Shown here piece after piece: positions 48,336-58,800 of a DNA stretch of 64,000 nt (positions within the stretch are counted from its first letter, which is position 1; every line of letters begins with the position of its first letter). Location of the stretch: IMG/VR virus record IMGVR_UViG_3300024336_000001, positions 1-64,000 of that record, one strand, 5' to 3'. The DNA is from a virus. The notes below the pieces were generated by a model, which saw nothing but the letters and a program-made list of their open reading frames with translations, was not told the origin of the DNA and ran no database searches. A program made the translations under genes and the position numbers.

Positions 48336-48883
48336 ATTGTACAAACTGCAACCAGGATAAATTTTTAAAGATACCTCTTGTATCACTGGCAAACGAGGAT
48401 ACCGAAAAACTTTGTCTTGATAACTTAAAAGACATTCCTAGCGGTTTTTACTATGTATGTGCCGGATGCAACAAGCCTTTAACCGAAGGCCCTCTTAACA
48501 AGCCAATTCTGCGCTTAATTAAAGTCGGGTGTTATACACACAAGATAAAGGAAGCTGGAAAGGCGCACAGCGAATATAAAGACGCTGTGTGTTTTTTAAT
48601 GAGTCATAAAAAAGACACCGATTATCTCCAGGAGATTATCGGAGATCCGGGAGCCATTGGTGAACGCCCTCAGTGGCAACTAATACGAGACTTGGTAGAT
48701 GTTGAATCAATAAAAGAAAAATATATTTTTGTTACTAAATTTGATGAGAAATTATTTTTAAACCATCCTCGCAACTATATTGTCTGTCTTACCCACAAAG
48801 AATACGACCAGCTAGAGTTAGATGCTTTTGTTTTGGATGCTAAATTTAGCGGAGTCTATAATTTCCAGGAATTTGAATCATGA
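48323..48883 (+). CDS. Hypothetical zinc-ribbon protein
   Basis: A 186-residue protein starting with TTG 48323 and overlapping the RecU-like gene. CTNCNQDK at the front and VCAGCNKPL near residue 46 form a likely zinc ribbon. The rest is alpha/beta with VCFLMSHKKDTDYLQE and a FVTKFDEKLFLNHP stretch. No family is recognised. Confidence 0.6.
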   Translation: MSKINCTNCNQDKFLKIPLVSLANEDTEKLCLDNLKDIPSGFYYVCAGCNKPLTEGPLNKPILRLIKVGCYTHKIKEAGKAHSEYKDAVCFLMSHKKDTDYLQEIIGDPGAIGERPQWQLIRDLVDVESIKEKYIFVTKFDEKLFLNHPRNYIVCLTHKEYDQLELDAFVLDAKFSGVYNFQEFES

Positions 48884-50163
48884 TAAAAATAGAAATCAAC
48901 GATGAATTTAAAGAAGCCTTGATGCTGATGGAAGATACAAAAGAAAACCTTTTTATCACCGGAAAAGCCGGTACTGGTAAATCTACTTTGCTGTCTTATT
49001 TCATAGAAAACACGGGAAAGGACGTTGTTGTTTTAGCCCCCACCGGAACGGCAGCCTTGAATATCAAAGGATCAACAATCCATTCATTTTTTCGTTTCAA
49101 GCCAGGAATTACCGTTGATAATGCAGAAGAAACGGCTTCTAAACTAACCGACCCTTCTCTTTATCGAAAAATCGACACTATCGTTATTGATGAAATATCA
49201 ATGGTTAGGGCCGACCTTTTGGACTGTATAGACGTTTTTTTAAGAAAAGCCCGGAAGGAATACTTTCCCTTCGGAGGTGTACAGATGGTTTTTTTAGGGG
49301 ATTTTTACCAGCTATCTCCGGTATTAAGCGGTTATGAAAAAGATGCTTTTTTGCAAATCTACAAAACTCCTTATATTTTTTCTTCAGAAGTTATGCAGGG
49401 TGAAGACTTTGATTTGCATTATATAGAGCTTAAGAAAATTTACCGTCAAAAAGATTCTCGTTTTATAGAGATCTTAAATGCGGTTCGCAAAAACTCTATT
49501 ACAAACGAGCACCTGAGTATTTTAAATAGCAGATACTCCCCTTTCGCCAGAAAAAAAGATGCCGGTTTTATTTGCTTAACATCTACTAATAGCGGGGCTG
49601 ACCACATTAACGCCATAGAACTAGAGGAGATTAAATCTAAAATGTCCGTTTTTAATGCAAGCGTAAGAGGGGATTTTGGTTTAAAGATGGATCCTACAGA
49701 GCGTAACTTAAAATTAAAAGTTGGCGCACAGGTGATGTGTTTAGCAAATCATTCTGAAGGAGCTTATGTCAACGGCAGCATAGGAAATATATTAAACATA
49801 GAAGACGAAGTAATTACCGTAAAGTTGTTAAATGGAAACACTGTATTTATCCAGCATTTTAAGTGGCAAATTTATGGGTACGAGCTTAATAGCAAAACCA
49901 GGCGATTGCAACAGATTATTATGGGATCATTTCAGCAATTTCCTTTAAAGCTTGCTTGGGCTATGACCATACATAAAAGCCAAGGGAAAACTTTTAATAA
50001 GATTATAATAGACTTAGGGAAAAGGGCTTTTGCTCACGGGCAAGTATATGTTGCTTTAAGCCGTTGCACATCCTTAGAGGGACTTGCCTTTAAAAGACCT
50101 TTGCGAAGACAAGATGTCCTCGTAGATAGTTGCTTAGAATATTTTCTAGCGCAAATGGAGTAA
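48880..50163 (+). CDS. Pif1/RecD-like SF1B helicase
   Basis: A 427-residue 5'-3' DNA helicase. Walker A is TGKAGTGKST (27-36), motif Ia VLAPTGTAAL, Walker B VIDEISMV (102-109), motif III LGDFYQLSPV and the C-terminal MTIHKSQGKTF with VALSRC. The Pif1 signature (KGSTIHSFF) is seen. It overlaps the preceding gene by 4 bp. It is likely the second helicase of the replication module. Confidence 0.92.
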   Translation: MIKIEINDEFKEALMLMEDTKENLFITGKAGTGKSTLLSYFIENTGKDVVVLAPTGTAALNIKGSTIHSFFRFKPGITVDNAEETASKLTDPSLYRKIDTIVIDEISMVRADLLDCIDVFLRKARKEYFPFGGVQMVFLGDFYQLSPVLSGYEKDAFLQIYKTPYIFSSEVMQGEDFDLHYIELKKIYRQKDSRFIEILNAVRKNSITNEHLSILNSRYSPFARKKDAGFICLTSTNSGADHINAIELEEIKSKMSVFNASVRGDFGLKMDPTERNLKLKVGAQVMCLANHSEGAYVNGSIGNILNIEDEVITVKLLNGNTVFIQHFKWQIYGYELNSKTRRLQQIIMGSFQQFPLKLAWAMTIHKSQGKTFNKIIIDLGKRAFAHGQVYVALSRCTSLEGLAFKRPLRRQDVLVDSCLEYFLAQME

Positions 50164-50255
50164 AAAGTTTTAGTCCCTTAAAAAATATGCTACCTTAAAA
50201 AGGGGGACAAATAGCAGCGAAACAATGATGCTTTTATATTATTTCGGAGGTTAAA

Positions 50256-50801
50256 ATGAGATTATTTAAACAAGTCTTTATAATAATATTGCTTTTATCA
50301 ATGCCTCTATTGGCGGAGGAAATATTAACCCTAAGCAATGGAAAAAAAATTACAATTAAAGATAATTATACCTGGAAGTATGTTACGTCTAACAAACCAT
50401 CAACCATTAAATATGCAGAAGAGGCCGTCACAATTTGGGACAAATCTTTACTAAGAAAAGATAAAGATTATAGCAAAGCCTTGGGCCTATTTTTACACTA
50501 TCAAAATCATACAAACAAAAAAATAATTGGTGTTGTTACGCAGGTGTCTATCATCAATCCTTTTGGCAAACAAATCTTTAAAACAACATATGAAGATGAG
50601 GTTGTTTTAAAGCCAAGTCAAAGGATAAAGAATAATCAATATTGGGTGTATAAAGACAATCAGTTTGTCTCTGATGAACCCTATGATCGTATGTGGCAAA
50701 TGGCCGATAACGGTACAGCTAAAATAAAAACAAAGATAACAAAAGTAATATTTGAAGATGGCACTATACTAAAAGCAAAGCCCTCGAAACCAAGGAAATA
50801 G
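50256..50801 (+). CDS. Secreted DUF3157-like protein
   Basis: A 181-residue protein with a signal peptide (FKQVFIIILLLSMPLLAEE) followed by LTLSNGKKITIKDNYTWKYV, a pattern like DUF3157-type periplasmic proteins (DDGR..LKDDFTWEYV). CGGAGG before ATG 50256. A possible weak hairpin (GTCCC/GGGAC) lies upstream at about 50173-50207. The role is unknown; it may alter the host envelope. Confidence 0.65.
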   Translation: MRLFKQVFIIILLLSMPLLAEEILTLSNGKKITIKDNYTWKYVTSNKPSTIKYAEEAVTIWDKSLLRKDKDYSKALGLFLHYQNHTNKKIIGVVTQVSIINPFGKQIFKTTYEDEVVLKPSQRIKNNQYWVYKDNQFVSDEPYDRMWQMADNGTAKIKTKITKVIFEDGTILKAKPSKPRK

Positions 50802-50812
50802 GATCTAAGTTC

Positions 50813-51490
50813 GTGAATAATTACTCTTTTTCTGATAATTCCCCCGTATATAAAATGAATGATATCTCTGAGAGAGAGTATAAGGAACTCGACAATATTT
50901 TACTCGACAAAAACGGGAAGCTAAAGCTTATTAAGGCGGCTGCGTTAAAAAATATTCCTCAGCAAAATATCGCTTGCTGGTGTAGAAAAAACTCAATATA
51001 TTCTATCGTCACAACCGAATTAATTGATTGGCTTAAAGATCAAATAAAGGACAAAGTTGCCATTGAAATAGGCGCAGGCAAAAACATCTTAGGTAAAGAG
51101 CTTGGCATTGTTCAAACAGACTCGTATATCCAAAACACGCCTGAAGTAGTTGAAAAGTTCATACAGATGAGACAGCCTATAATTGAATATCCTGAGCGAG
51201 TCCAAAAATATGAAGCACGAGAAGCGTGTACTCGCTATCGCCCTCAAGTTGTTATTGGAACGTGGATAACACAATTAGGCGGGTCAACTGTCCCTCAAAG
51301 CAGCCCTTATGGAGTTAATGAAACCAAGGTAGTTAATTGGGTTGAAAAATACATACTTATTGGACACGAGGATTCCCATAATATGAAAAAAATAATGGAT
51401 ATCCCTCACAAAACATATGAATTCCCCTGGCTATACTCAAGAGCTATGAATGTAAATGGCAATAAAATCTGGGTCTGGGAAACTACTTAA
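50813..51490 (+). CDS. SAM-methyltransferase-like protein
   Basis: A 225-residue protein with GTG start. KDKVAIEIGAGKNILGKELG (about 80-100) followed by IVQTDSYIQ is the SAM-binding loop and acidic strand end of class I methyltransferases. CTRYRPQVVIGTWITQ follows. The N-terminal 60 residues have a helix-turn-helix-like feel. It resembles a proteobacterial family of unknown substrate. It converges with the next gene by 8 bp. Confidence 0.65.
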   Translation: MNNYSFSDNSPVYKMNDISEREYKELDNILLDKNGKLKLIKAAALKNIPQQNIACWCRKNSIYSIVTTELIDWLKDQIKDKVAIEIGAGKNILGKELGIVQTDSYIQNTPEVVEKFIQMRQPIIEYPERVQKYEAREACTRYRPQVVIGTWITQLGGSTVPQSSPYGVNETKVVNWVEKYILIGHEDSHNMKKIMDIPHKTYEFPWLYSRAMNVNGNKIWVWETT

Positions 51491-51917
51491 CTAAAGCCAA
51501 AATAGCTGATAGCACCCCAGTTACAACGCTAACCAAGGTGAAAAAAGTTACAACTAACCACTTTAGCCTTGATTCTGTCCAAGCCCTAAGCTTTCCTATT
51601 TCTTCTTCAATGTTTTTTTTATGTTCCCCAACATCTTCTTTTATACCACCTATTTCTTTCCATTGGCTCTTATGGGACTGCTGCAACAAACTTAGTGTTT
51701 TTGTTACCTCTTGCTGCTGATTTTTTATATCTTCTGTGTTTTTCAGTATCTTATATTGATCTTCGTGGCTTGATTTTATAGCTTGTTCAGTTAAAGCGAT
51801 CCTCACCTCGTAATTAACGAGTTTTTCTTGTTTGGATTTGAGATCTTCTACATTATTTTGGAGGACCGCAATTTCTGTATCCGTACTTTTTTTTGTGCTT
51901 TTTTTACTGGCAACCAT
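51483..51917 (-). CDS. Coiled-coil protein with C-terminal anchor
   Basis: A 144-residue protein with a long coiled coil (about 15-115) and one membrane helix at the C-terminus (WLVVTFFTLVSVVTGVLSAI). It overlaps the upstream barrel gene by one base. Layout recalls phage lysis or hemolysin-XhlA type proteins (coiled coil plus C-terminal anchor), so a lysis role is possible. Confidence 0.65.
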   Translation of the reverse strand: MVASKKSTKKSTDTEIAVLQNNVEDLKSKQEKLVNYEVRIALTEQAIKSSHEDQYKILKNTEDIKNQQQEVTKTLSLLQQSHKSQWKEIGGIKEDVGEHKKNIEEEIGKLRAWTESRLKWLVVTFFTLVSVVTGVLSAILALVK

Positions 51918-52372
51918 TAAAACACAAACTCTTTTACAACCGGAAATGTAATACCAAAACTTTGATAATTTAATACACCTAGCATATCTAAATTAGTTTT
52001 TGCTCCCGGAGCTTTTGCGCCAATATTAATTCCATAAAAGAAACGAGCTGCCCAATTAAATGGGGACCATTCCAGACGACCAGAAAATCTGTAGCCGTAG
52101 TGATTTAATGTGCCAAATGGCTTGTTGTGTCTTTCTTGTTCAAATACATATCCAGCACTCCATTTCATAGCAATTTCAGGAATTACCTGCCATTCCATTT
52201 GAAACGGAACGAGATTAACAAAAGCTGGGCCATTGTCTATACCCCCGAATTCTAAAGTTGGACTAATAGCAAGTCTTGGCCGACCGGCTGCGTTTCCTTT
52301 ATTGAAAGCTGACTTAGCAATAATGTTTGAAGATAAAGCTAAAATTAAAAGTAAAAATATTATTCGTCTCAT
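51917..52372 (-). CDS. Predicted outer-membrane beta-barrel protein
   Basis: A 151-residue protein with a signal peptide (MRRIIFLLLILALSSNIIAK). The mature part alternates strands (MKWSAGYVFEQ, GYRFSGRLEWSP, AARFFYGINIGAK) and ends in Phe (KEFVF), the usual outer-membrane insertion signal. About 8 strands fit a small barrel. AAGGAGAG before ATG 52372. In a phage, such proteins can block the receptor or serve in lysis; the role is not shown. Confidence 0.7.
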   Translation of the reverse strand: MRRIIFLLLILALSSNIIAKSAFNKGNAAGRPRLAISPTLEFGGIDNGPAFVNLVPFQMEWQVIPEIAMKWSAGYVFEQERHNKPFGTLNHYGYRFSGRLEWSPFNWAARFFYGINIGAKAPGAKTNLDMLGVLNYQSFGITFPVVKEFVF

Positions 52373-52383
52373 TTGATCTCTCC

Positions 52384-52746
52384 TTATTTTTTATTAACAT
52401 TTGTTCCAATACCCGGAGTATTGTGTAGAAGATCGCCCAAAAAGCCGATTGGTCCTTCTAATAATATTGTTGCAACATCCGGGATTGATTTATTTATTAT
52501 CGGGATTTTAGTATTTACAACCGGCACATAATTAAGAAGTTTAATTACTTTTGTAATAGGCTTCACAACCTCACTGGCCGCAGAGTTCTTGGCCTCCCAT
52601 TTACCAATCAGCCCTTTTTGTTTTTTTTGCTCCGCTATAAACTGCTTTTTCGTAATCCTTCCCGTAAGGTATAAGATTGAAGAAAGGCAGCCTAATAGCC
52701 ACATTACAACCTCTGGTTCTGACAATTTTGATATAATTTCTTGCAT
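52384..52746 (-). CDS. Small membrane protein, holin-like
   Basis: A 120-residue protein with a hydrophobic helix near the N-terminus (VVMWLLGCLSSILYLTG), a basic stretch and a C-terminal amphipathic part (LLEGPIGFLGDLLHNTPG). Strong AGGAGG upstream. It sits between the tail fibre and the barrel gene, in a lysis-like cluster; holin is one option. Confidence 0.55.
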   Translation of the reverse strand: MQEIISKLSEPEVVMWLLGCLSSILYLTGRITKKQFIAEQKKQKGLIGKWEAKNSAASEVVKPITKVIKLLNYVPVVNTKIPIINKSIPDVATILLEGPIGFLGDLLHNTPGIGTNVNKK

Positions 52747-52832
52747 AGAAAATCCTCCTGTTTTTTATTTTATTTATGTCTAAAAATGTCTAACTATTTC
52801 TATGGATTTCTATTTATGGCTATCTGAAAAAG

Positions 52833-55800
52833 CTAAATACTCCCTGAAACTACGGTGACGGACAAAACATCGGTTGCTCCTGATGTTTGCCTTATGTCCA
52901 GATAATTGCCACTATATTGAAGGTCAAAAGGACTACTGCCCGTGCTACTCAAAACAGCTTCATTCCAATATATACCCTTTCCTGAATAAGAATAGGCAAT
53001 AATCGCTGAATGCCCATTTGTGCTTAAATTAGCAAAAACAAGCCCTGATTCTCTTGAACCATTAAAAGCCTTCAGTGTATACCAAACATTGTTTGATGCG
53101 CTTTCAATTCTCTTAGTTGTAAAGTTCCCTCTCCCATATAAAGATAATCGGCTATCATTTTGATATAAATCTAAAAAACCTTCTTGCGTTAAACACATTT
53201 TCTCAGAAATGGCATCTGAGGATCTGGTATAAAATGAAAGATCTCCTGATACACCAGAATCTCGCCGCTTCCCTTTAATCATTGCCGACAAATGGTCATC
53301 GTCAGACTCGTAATTGCTGGTTGTTGTATGAAATCTTAGCTCTGGCCCTGCACCATCCGATGTAGATGAATGTGAAAGTACCAGCAAATTAGCACTAGAG
53401 TCTTTAATAATACATTTTGTATCAATAACTGTAGTGCCTATCCCTACTTGACCATCTCCCGTAAACCTTATTGCCTCTGCCCCACCGGGCTTGAAAATTA
53501 TATGGCCAGTTGAATTCCAGCCTGCTGTAATTGTTAGCTCGTTTGATTGTCCCACTCTTAAAACATCTATTCCGCTGTGATTAATTCCAAACCTATTCCC
53601 AGAGTTGTAATTATTTTCTATTGTTGTTTTATAGGCACTTTCTTCTGTTCCTAAGACTATTTGGGTTGTTGCATGATATTTACTTATTTCAAGGCCGTTA
53701 GTCGCTGCCGGAGCCGTAGTACCAATACCAACTTTCCCATCATTTTTAATTACAAATTTTGTTGAGTGGCTGTCACCTGGTGTATAAAACTGGAAGTCGT
53801 ATGTATTAGAATATGTGTTTGGAATCGCTTTAATCCCCGCCGTAACTGTTCCTGCCATATTTGACTGAAACTTAATCTCACAAGGATAAACATCCAAATT
53901 AGTAGTATTCATATTATGTAACAACAACACAGTTCCAGCCGTGCTATTTGATTTGTATAGTTCTAATAATTGGCTTGGGGAAGATGTGCCAATCCCAACT
54001 CGTCCGCTCGAATTTTCACTCAGTATTTTTCGGCCATCGGTATCACTTGTAGGCGCACTTCCTTTTAGCCTAAGATCCGCATTGTCATCTAACCAAATTC
54101 TATGATTAGCTGTATGGGTGGCTAATCCTAAAGACACTCTCTCTGCATCAGAACCTAACTCAAGATTTATGAAACCACCACCGTTACCTGTCCCGTGCGC
54201 CCAAATGATTCGCTTATCGTCCCCTGTATCCTTTACGTCTAATTTATAAAGAGGGTCCCCATCATCAAGCCCTATGCCAGTATTCCCACTGCTATTGATA
54301 GTTAATCGATGCTCTCCCGCATCACTGTCATAAAAACTTAAAAAACCTCCGCCTATTGTCCAAGAACTATCAGTTGAAATCATGTTGTATTTTCTGCCGC
54401 CGGTCCCGCTCGACCAAACGCCAACCCAGGGAGAAGCTGTCTGGCTAAGAATTGCTCCAGCCACTTCTAATTTTTGACCTGGGTTAGTTGCTCCTATCCC
54501 AACGTTTCCGTCACTTGCTATTCTTATGCGCTCCGCACTATTAACATGAAACACCATATAATCCACAGGTGTGCCACCTGTAAAATGGTAATAGCCTATC
54601 ATTCCTGGAGATCCATCTTTATCGCTAAAATGTATTCTATTTCCAATGCTTGTAGGTGAAGTGGCTGAAGCAAATAAGTTTATTTGCGATGCGTTATATG
54701 CCTCAGCGTGTGTACCTTCTATTGTTAGTGTGGATGTATCTCCATAAGAGCCATATATATGAAGTCTTGTAGAGGGGCTGCTAGTCCCAATCCCAACCTC
54801 TCCCGTAGGAGTAACCGCAAGTTTGCTTACCCCGCCTGTTGTTAAATTTCTTATTTCAAAATTATCACCACTCGCCCCATTAATTCGCATTCCCCAATTA
54901 ATCGCATCATTTCCTATTCCTATGCCTATGATTCCATTAGCTGTGGTCCCATTATGTACATAGAGTGGGTACTGATTATCTGTGGCTACTTCAACATGCA
55001 GCAACTCCGTTGGCTGATCTGTACCTATTCCAACTCGCCCAGTAGCGTTTTTTATTGTAACGGCCCGACTCCAAGCTGTTGAATCGTGTCTCCATAAAGC
55101 TAAATCTGAGTTTGCTTGTAATTGCCATGCCATTTTTTTATTTGAATCAGAGTTATAAAACTCTACCCCTGATACGCCTGTCGAAGAGTTTGTGTTTTCT
55201 AATGTGAGATAAGAATAATCAGCGTGTTTTATATGAAATATTGTACTAGGACTAGATATGCCAATCCCCCATTTCCCATCACTAGTTATCCTTGCCGCTT
55301 CATTGCTCGTAAGTAACCCATTAAGAGAAAAAATAATAGGGATCGCACTTTCTGTTGCCAGCACTAAGCCTGATGTTGACGCTTGCGCTGATACAAAACA
55401 TCGTCCCGTTAAAATTGTGTGTGTAGAGTGCGCTGTTCCTGCCACACCAATGTTACAACCGCCTCCGGTATCATTTAATGTTCCCCAATAAACTAATCCA
55501 GCACTGTTTATGTTTTCAGCCCTTGCTCTCAAGGAGCTTGCTGTTGATTTATAGACGTGAAGCTCATAGTCTGGGTTTGTTGTGCCAAGACCGACATTGC
55601 CACCATTGTAATAGATTTCACTCCCATTAGCAGACCAGTAGGTATCACTTGAGGTTCCCACAGGCACTCCATTAATCGTGATGCTATCAGCCTCGATATT
55701 TCCAACAACTTCAAGCGGGTGTCCTGGTGAAGTTGTACCAATGCCAACATTTCCATTATTTCTTATATATACTTTAGGCGTTGCAGATGATGCGCTATTT

Positions 55801-58800
55801 CCTGGGGCATAAAGTGCAAGGAAATCGTAGTTATTTTCCCACCCTGTTTTAATAACTTTGTTGTAAGCAGCGGTTGGGTTAATGATTGCACTACCATAGT
55901 TGAATCCTATGTCACCCCTAACATCAAGCTTAACAACAGGTGATGCTGTGCCAATACCAACGCTGCCCTCCTCATCTATGGTCATTCTCTTTAAAAGGCC
56001 AGCCGAGTGGTTATATGTCCAAAAATCTAAGGCCGTATGGTTATTGGTCGATGGGTTCAATCTGTATGCGTTTATCCTGGCATAGCCTCCAGCCCAAGTG
56101 ATTCCCCCCATGCTGCTGGGGTTAGATGTTGTCCCCCCTGACCAGCTATAATCGATATTAATCGTGTCATGAACGGCTTCCCCATATTCAAAATAATCTT
56201 TTATATGTAATCGAGTAGACGGAGAACCTGTTCCTATACCAACATCACCTGAAAAATCAATCATAAAGGGAATTTCTGATTTAGATTCGTTTTTTAAATA
56301 AAAATTATCATTGCCTGCGTCCATCCCCAATGTATAAGCGCATTGACCATTTTGGATCAATAAGATTCGACAAGCTTCCCCGTCTTCAGTAGCTATACGA
56401 AGTGGCCCTTGGTTATACCCAACATTAACGGCACTTCCAATATGTAACAAAGCTTCGGGTGTCGTGTTTCCTATGCCTATATTTCCATCACCATCAACAA
56501 CAAAATCAAATCTGGCATCATCATTGTTATAAAGAATAAAGCCCAATCCATCCACACCCAATTTAAAAGAATCTCTGCCCCCGTCCGTAGACTCTATAAA
56601 AAGATAGGTGCTTGAAGAGGAACTTAAGTGTAAAAGACTTTGTGGGTCTGAGACTCCTATTCCAACGTCTCCGGCATTGTAATAAGCTTTTGGTCCATTA
56701 ACTGACCAAACATTAGAGGCTGTTGTTAAATTAGTTTCTGCCCCTGCTGAACTCTTGTAGTATAAAAAACCATCCGAAGCTTTTACATACAGCTTCCCAT
56801 ATCCTGCCGAAACCCCCGGCGGCGTTACCATCTCATCAAATGAAACAGCTCCCTCTACAGTAAGTTTTTCGTTAATGCTGCTTGTACCAACTCCAAAATT
56901 ACCGCTCTTAACATAGCTATCTCCACCTGGATTAAAAGCTATTCGAGCAGTCGCCCCGTCATAAAGATAAAGCTTTATAGCTGAAACGCCATCATACAAT
57001 GAAACAGCTCCGGCATTGGGAGCAAGATGTAAGTTGCCAGCCACGGTTTTTATGGTTGGCGTACCCCCGCCAGACAAAGCAATATTTCCCTCAACACCCA
57101 ATGCTTCACTTGGGATGCTTGTGCCTATCCCGACTCTCCCCTCCCCAGTTATTCTCATTTTTTCGGTTCCCGTGCGTACACTACGATCATCACTGGTGTA
57201 AAAGCGAATATACTTTGTTGTATTATAACTATTCAAACCCCCGCCAATAAATAAATGGTTTTCGACAGAATTAGAGTCAAAAAACAACCCCAGGTAGCCT
57301 TCGGATTCTGCTGCTGAATTATACTGAGAACCAATGATAGCTCCAAATTTTTGAGTATCATTGTCTTCGTTAGAAGATAATCTTAGCTCATAGTTAACAT
57401 GAAAAGTGTCCAGTGGGTTTTCTATTCCTATACCCACCTTGCCATCAGTTCTAAACGTTGCCCAGGTTGAAGCTTTATCGGTAGACCCTATTTTCAATAC
57501 CGAGTCGGTTCTTCCCCAAATAGCACCTGCACTATGAAATATAATCGTAGCCGCATTTGCATCAGACCCGACTCCTGCTGCGGTAATGCGTAAAGTAGCT
57601 CCTCCTGAAACGACTGGGTTTTGTGTTAGCTTCACGGTTTTGTCATCACCGAAAACTTCCAATATTTCATCTGGGCTGGTAGTTCCTATCCCAATTTTTC
57701 CAGTTGGATCTACAGTTAAAGCTCGAATTGGAGCTAAGTTAACTCCTGAGCTTTGGGTTAGAATATTAAAGCGGCTCTCACTTGCCTCAAACCCAAAAAC
57801 ATTTGCATAAGAAGACGTTACAGTTTGAGTTGCGTAGGTAGTTGCATCTCCTAATGTTCCGTTAAGAAATATAAATTGTTTTGCCCCGGAACCAGAGTAA
57901 ACCTGAGCAATATTTACCTGCCTGTTTGTTGCGCCGGTTGGTGAATAACCCCCAATAAACATATAGTGAACTTGATCGTATCCTTCATTTTTAACCATTA
58001 TTCGGCCAGTTTTACACAAGATATTCCCGGATACATCAAGCTTTTCTGTCGGGTTGCTTTCAGCGATACCAACTTTCCCGGTATTAAATCGAAAACCCGT
58101 ATCCGCAGTAAAATCCAAATACCCATCGTTTAAAGATCCGATATGAATAGCTGAATCTCTGAATTTAATCGTATTATTACTTGTTATCGTTCCGCCAGCT
58201 AAAGGAAGAAACCCTGAAATTTGGTGGGTATGGCTTGTCGCTGTCAAAGCATTTGTTGATCCTGTATCACAAGTGCTTGGGGTTCCCATAGTTATAGATC
58301 CTGAGCTTGTGATAGTAGAAAAATCCATCCCGTTTCCGGCAGAAACACTCAAAACTCCATCATCCGGGCTTAAAAGAGACTGCCAATCGGACATAGCCGT
58401 ATTATTGCCAGTTGAATTTATATAGGTTTGGTCTTCGTCTGTCCTTACACAGACATCACCTTTTTGTACTGTTAATGCCAGTTGCGCCGTTTCGTTGGCT
58501 GCTACATACGTTTCCGTAATAGCCAAAGCCGGTAATACAGAATTTTCAAGCTTTCCGCTTCCATTAAGGACAGGGATATTTCCTGATCCGGTTCCTGTGT
58601 CTTTTATGGCCGCTGTGCCTAATCCCAAAGTGCCTCTAGCTGTGCTAACGTTTGCATCATCTAGCAATGTCCTGGCAAAAGAAGATAAGCTCGTTACTGC
58701 ATAGGTATCATACGCCGTTGTATAAATCATTTTATCTGTATCAGTAACCAGATCTGCTATAGAAGCTAGTCCTACATCATAACTTTGGATATCAACATCG

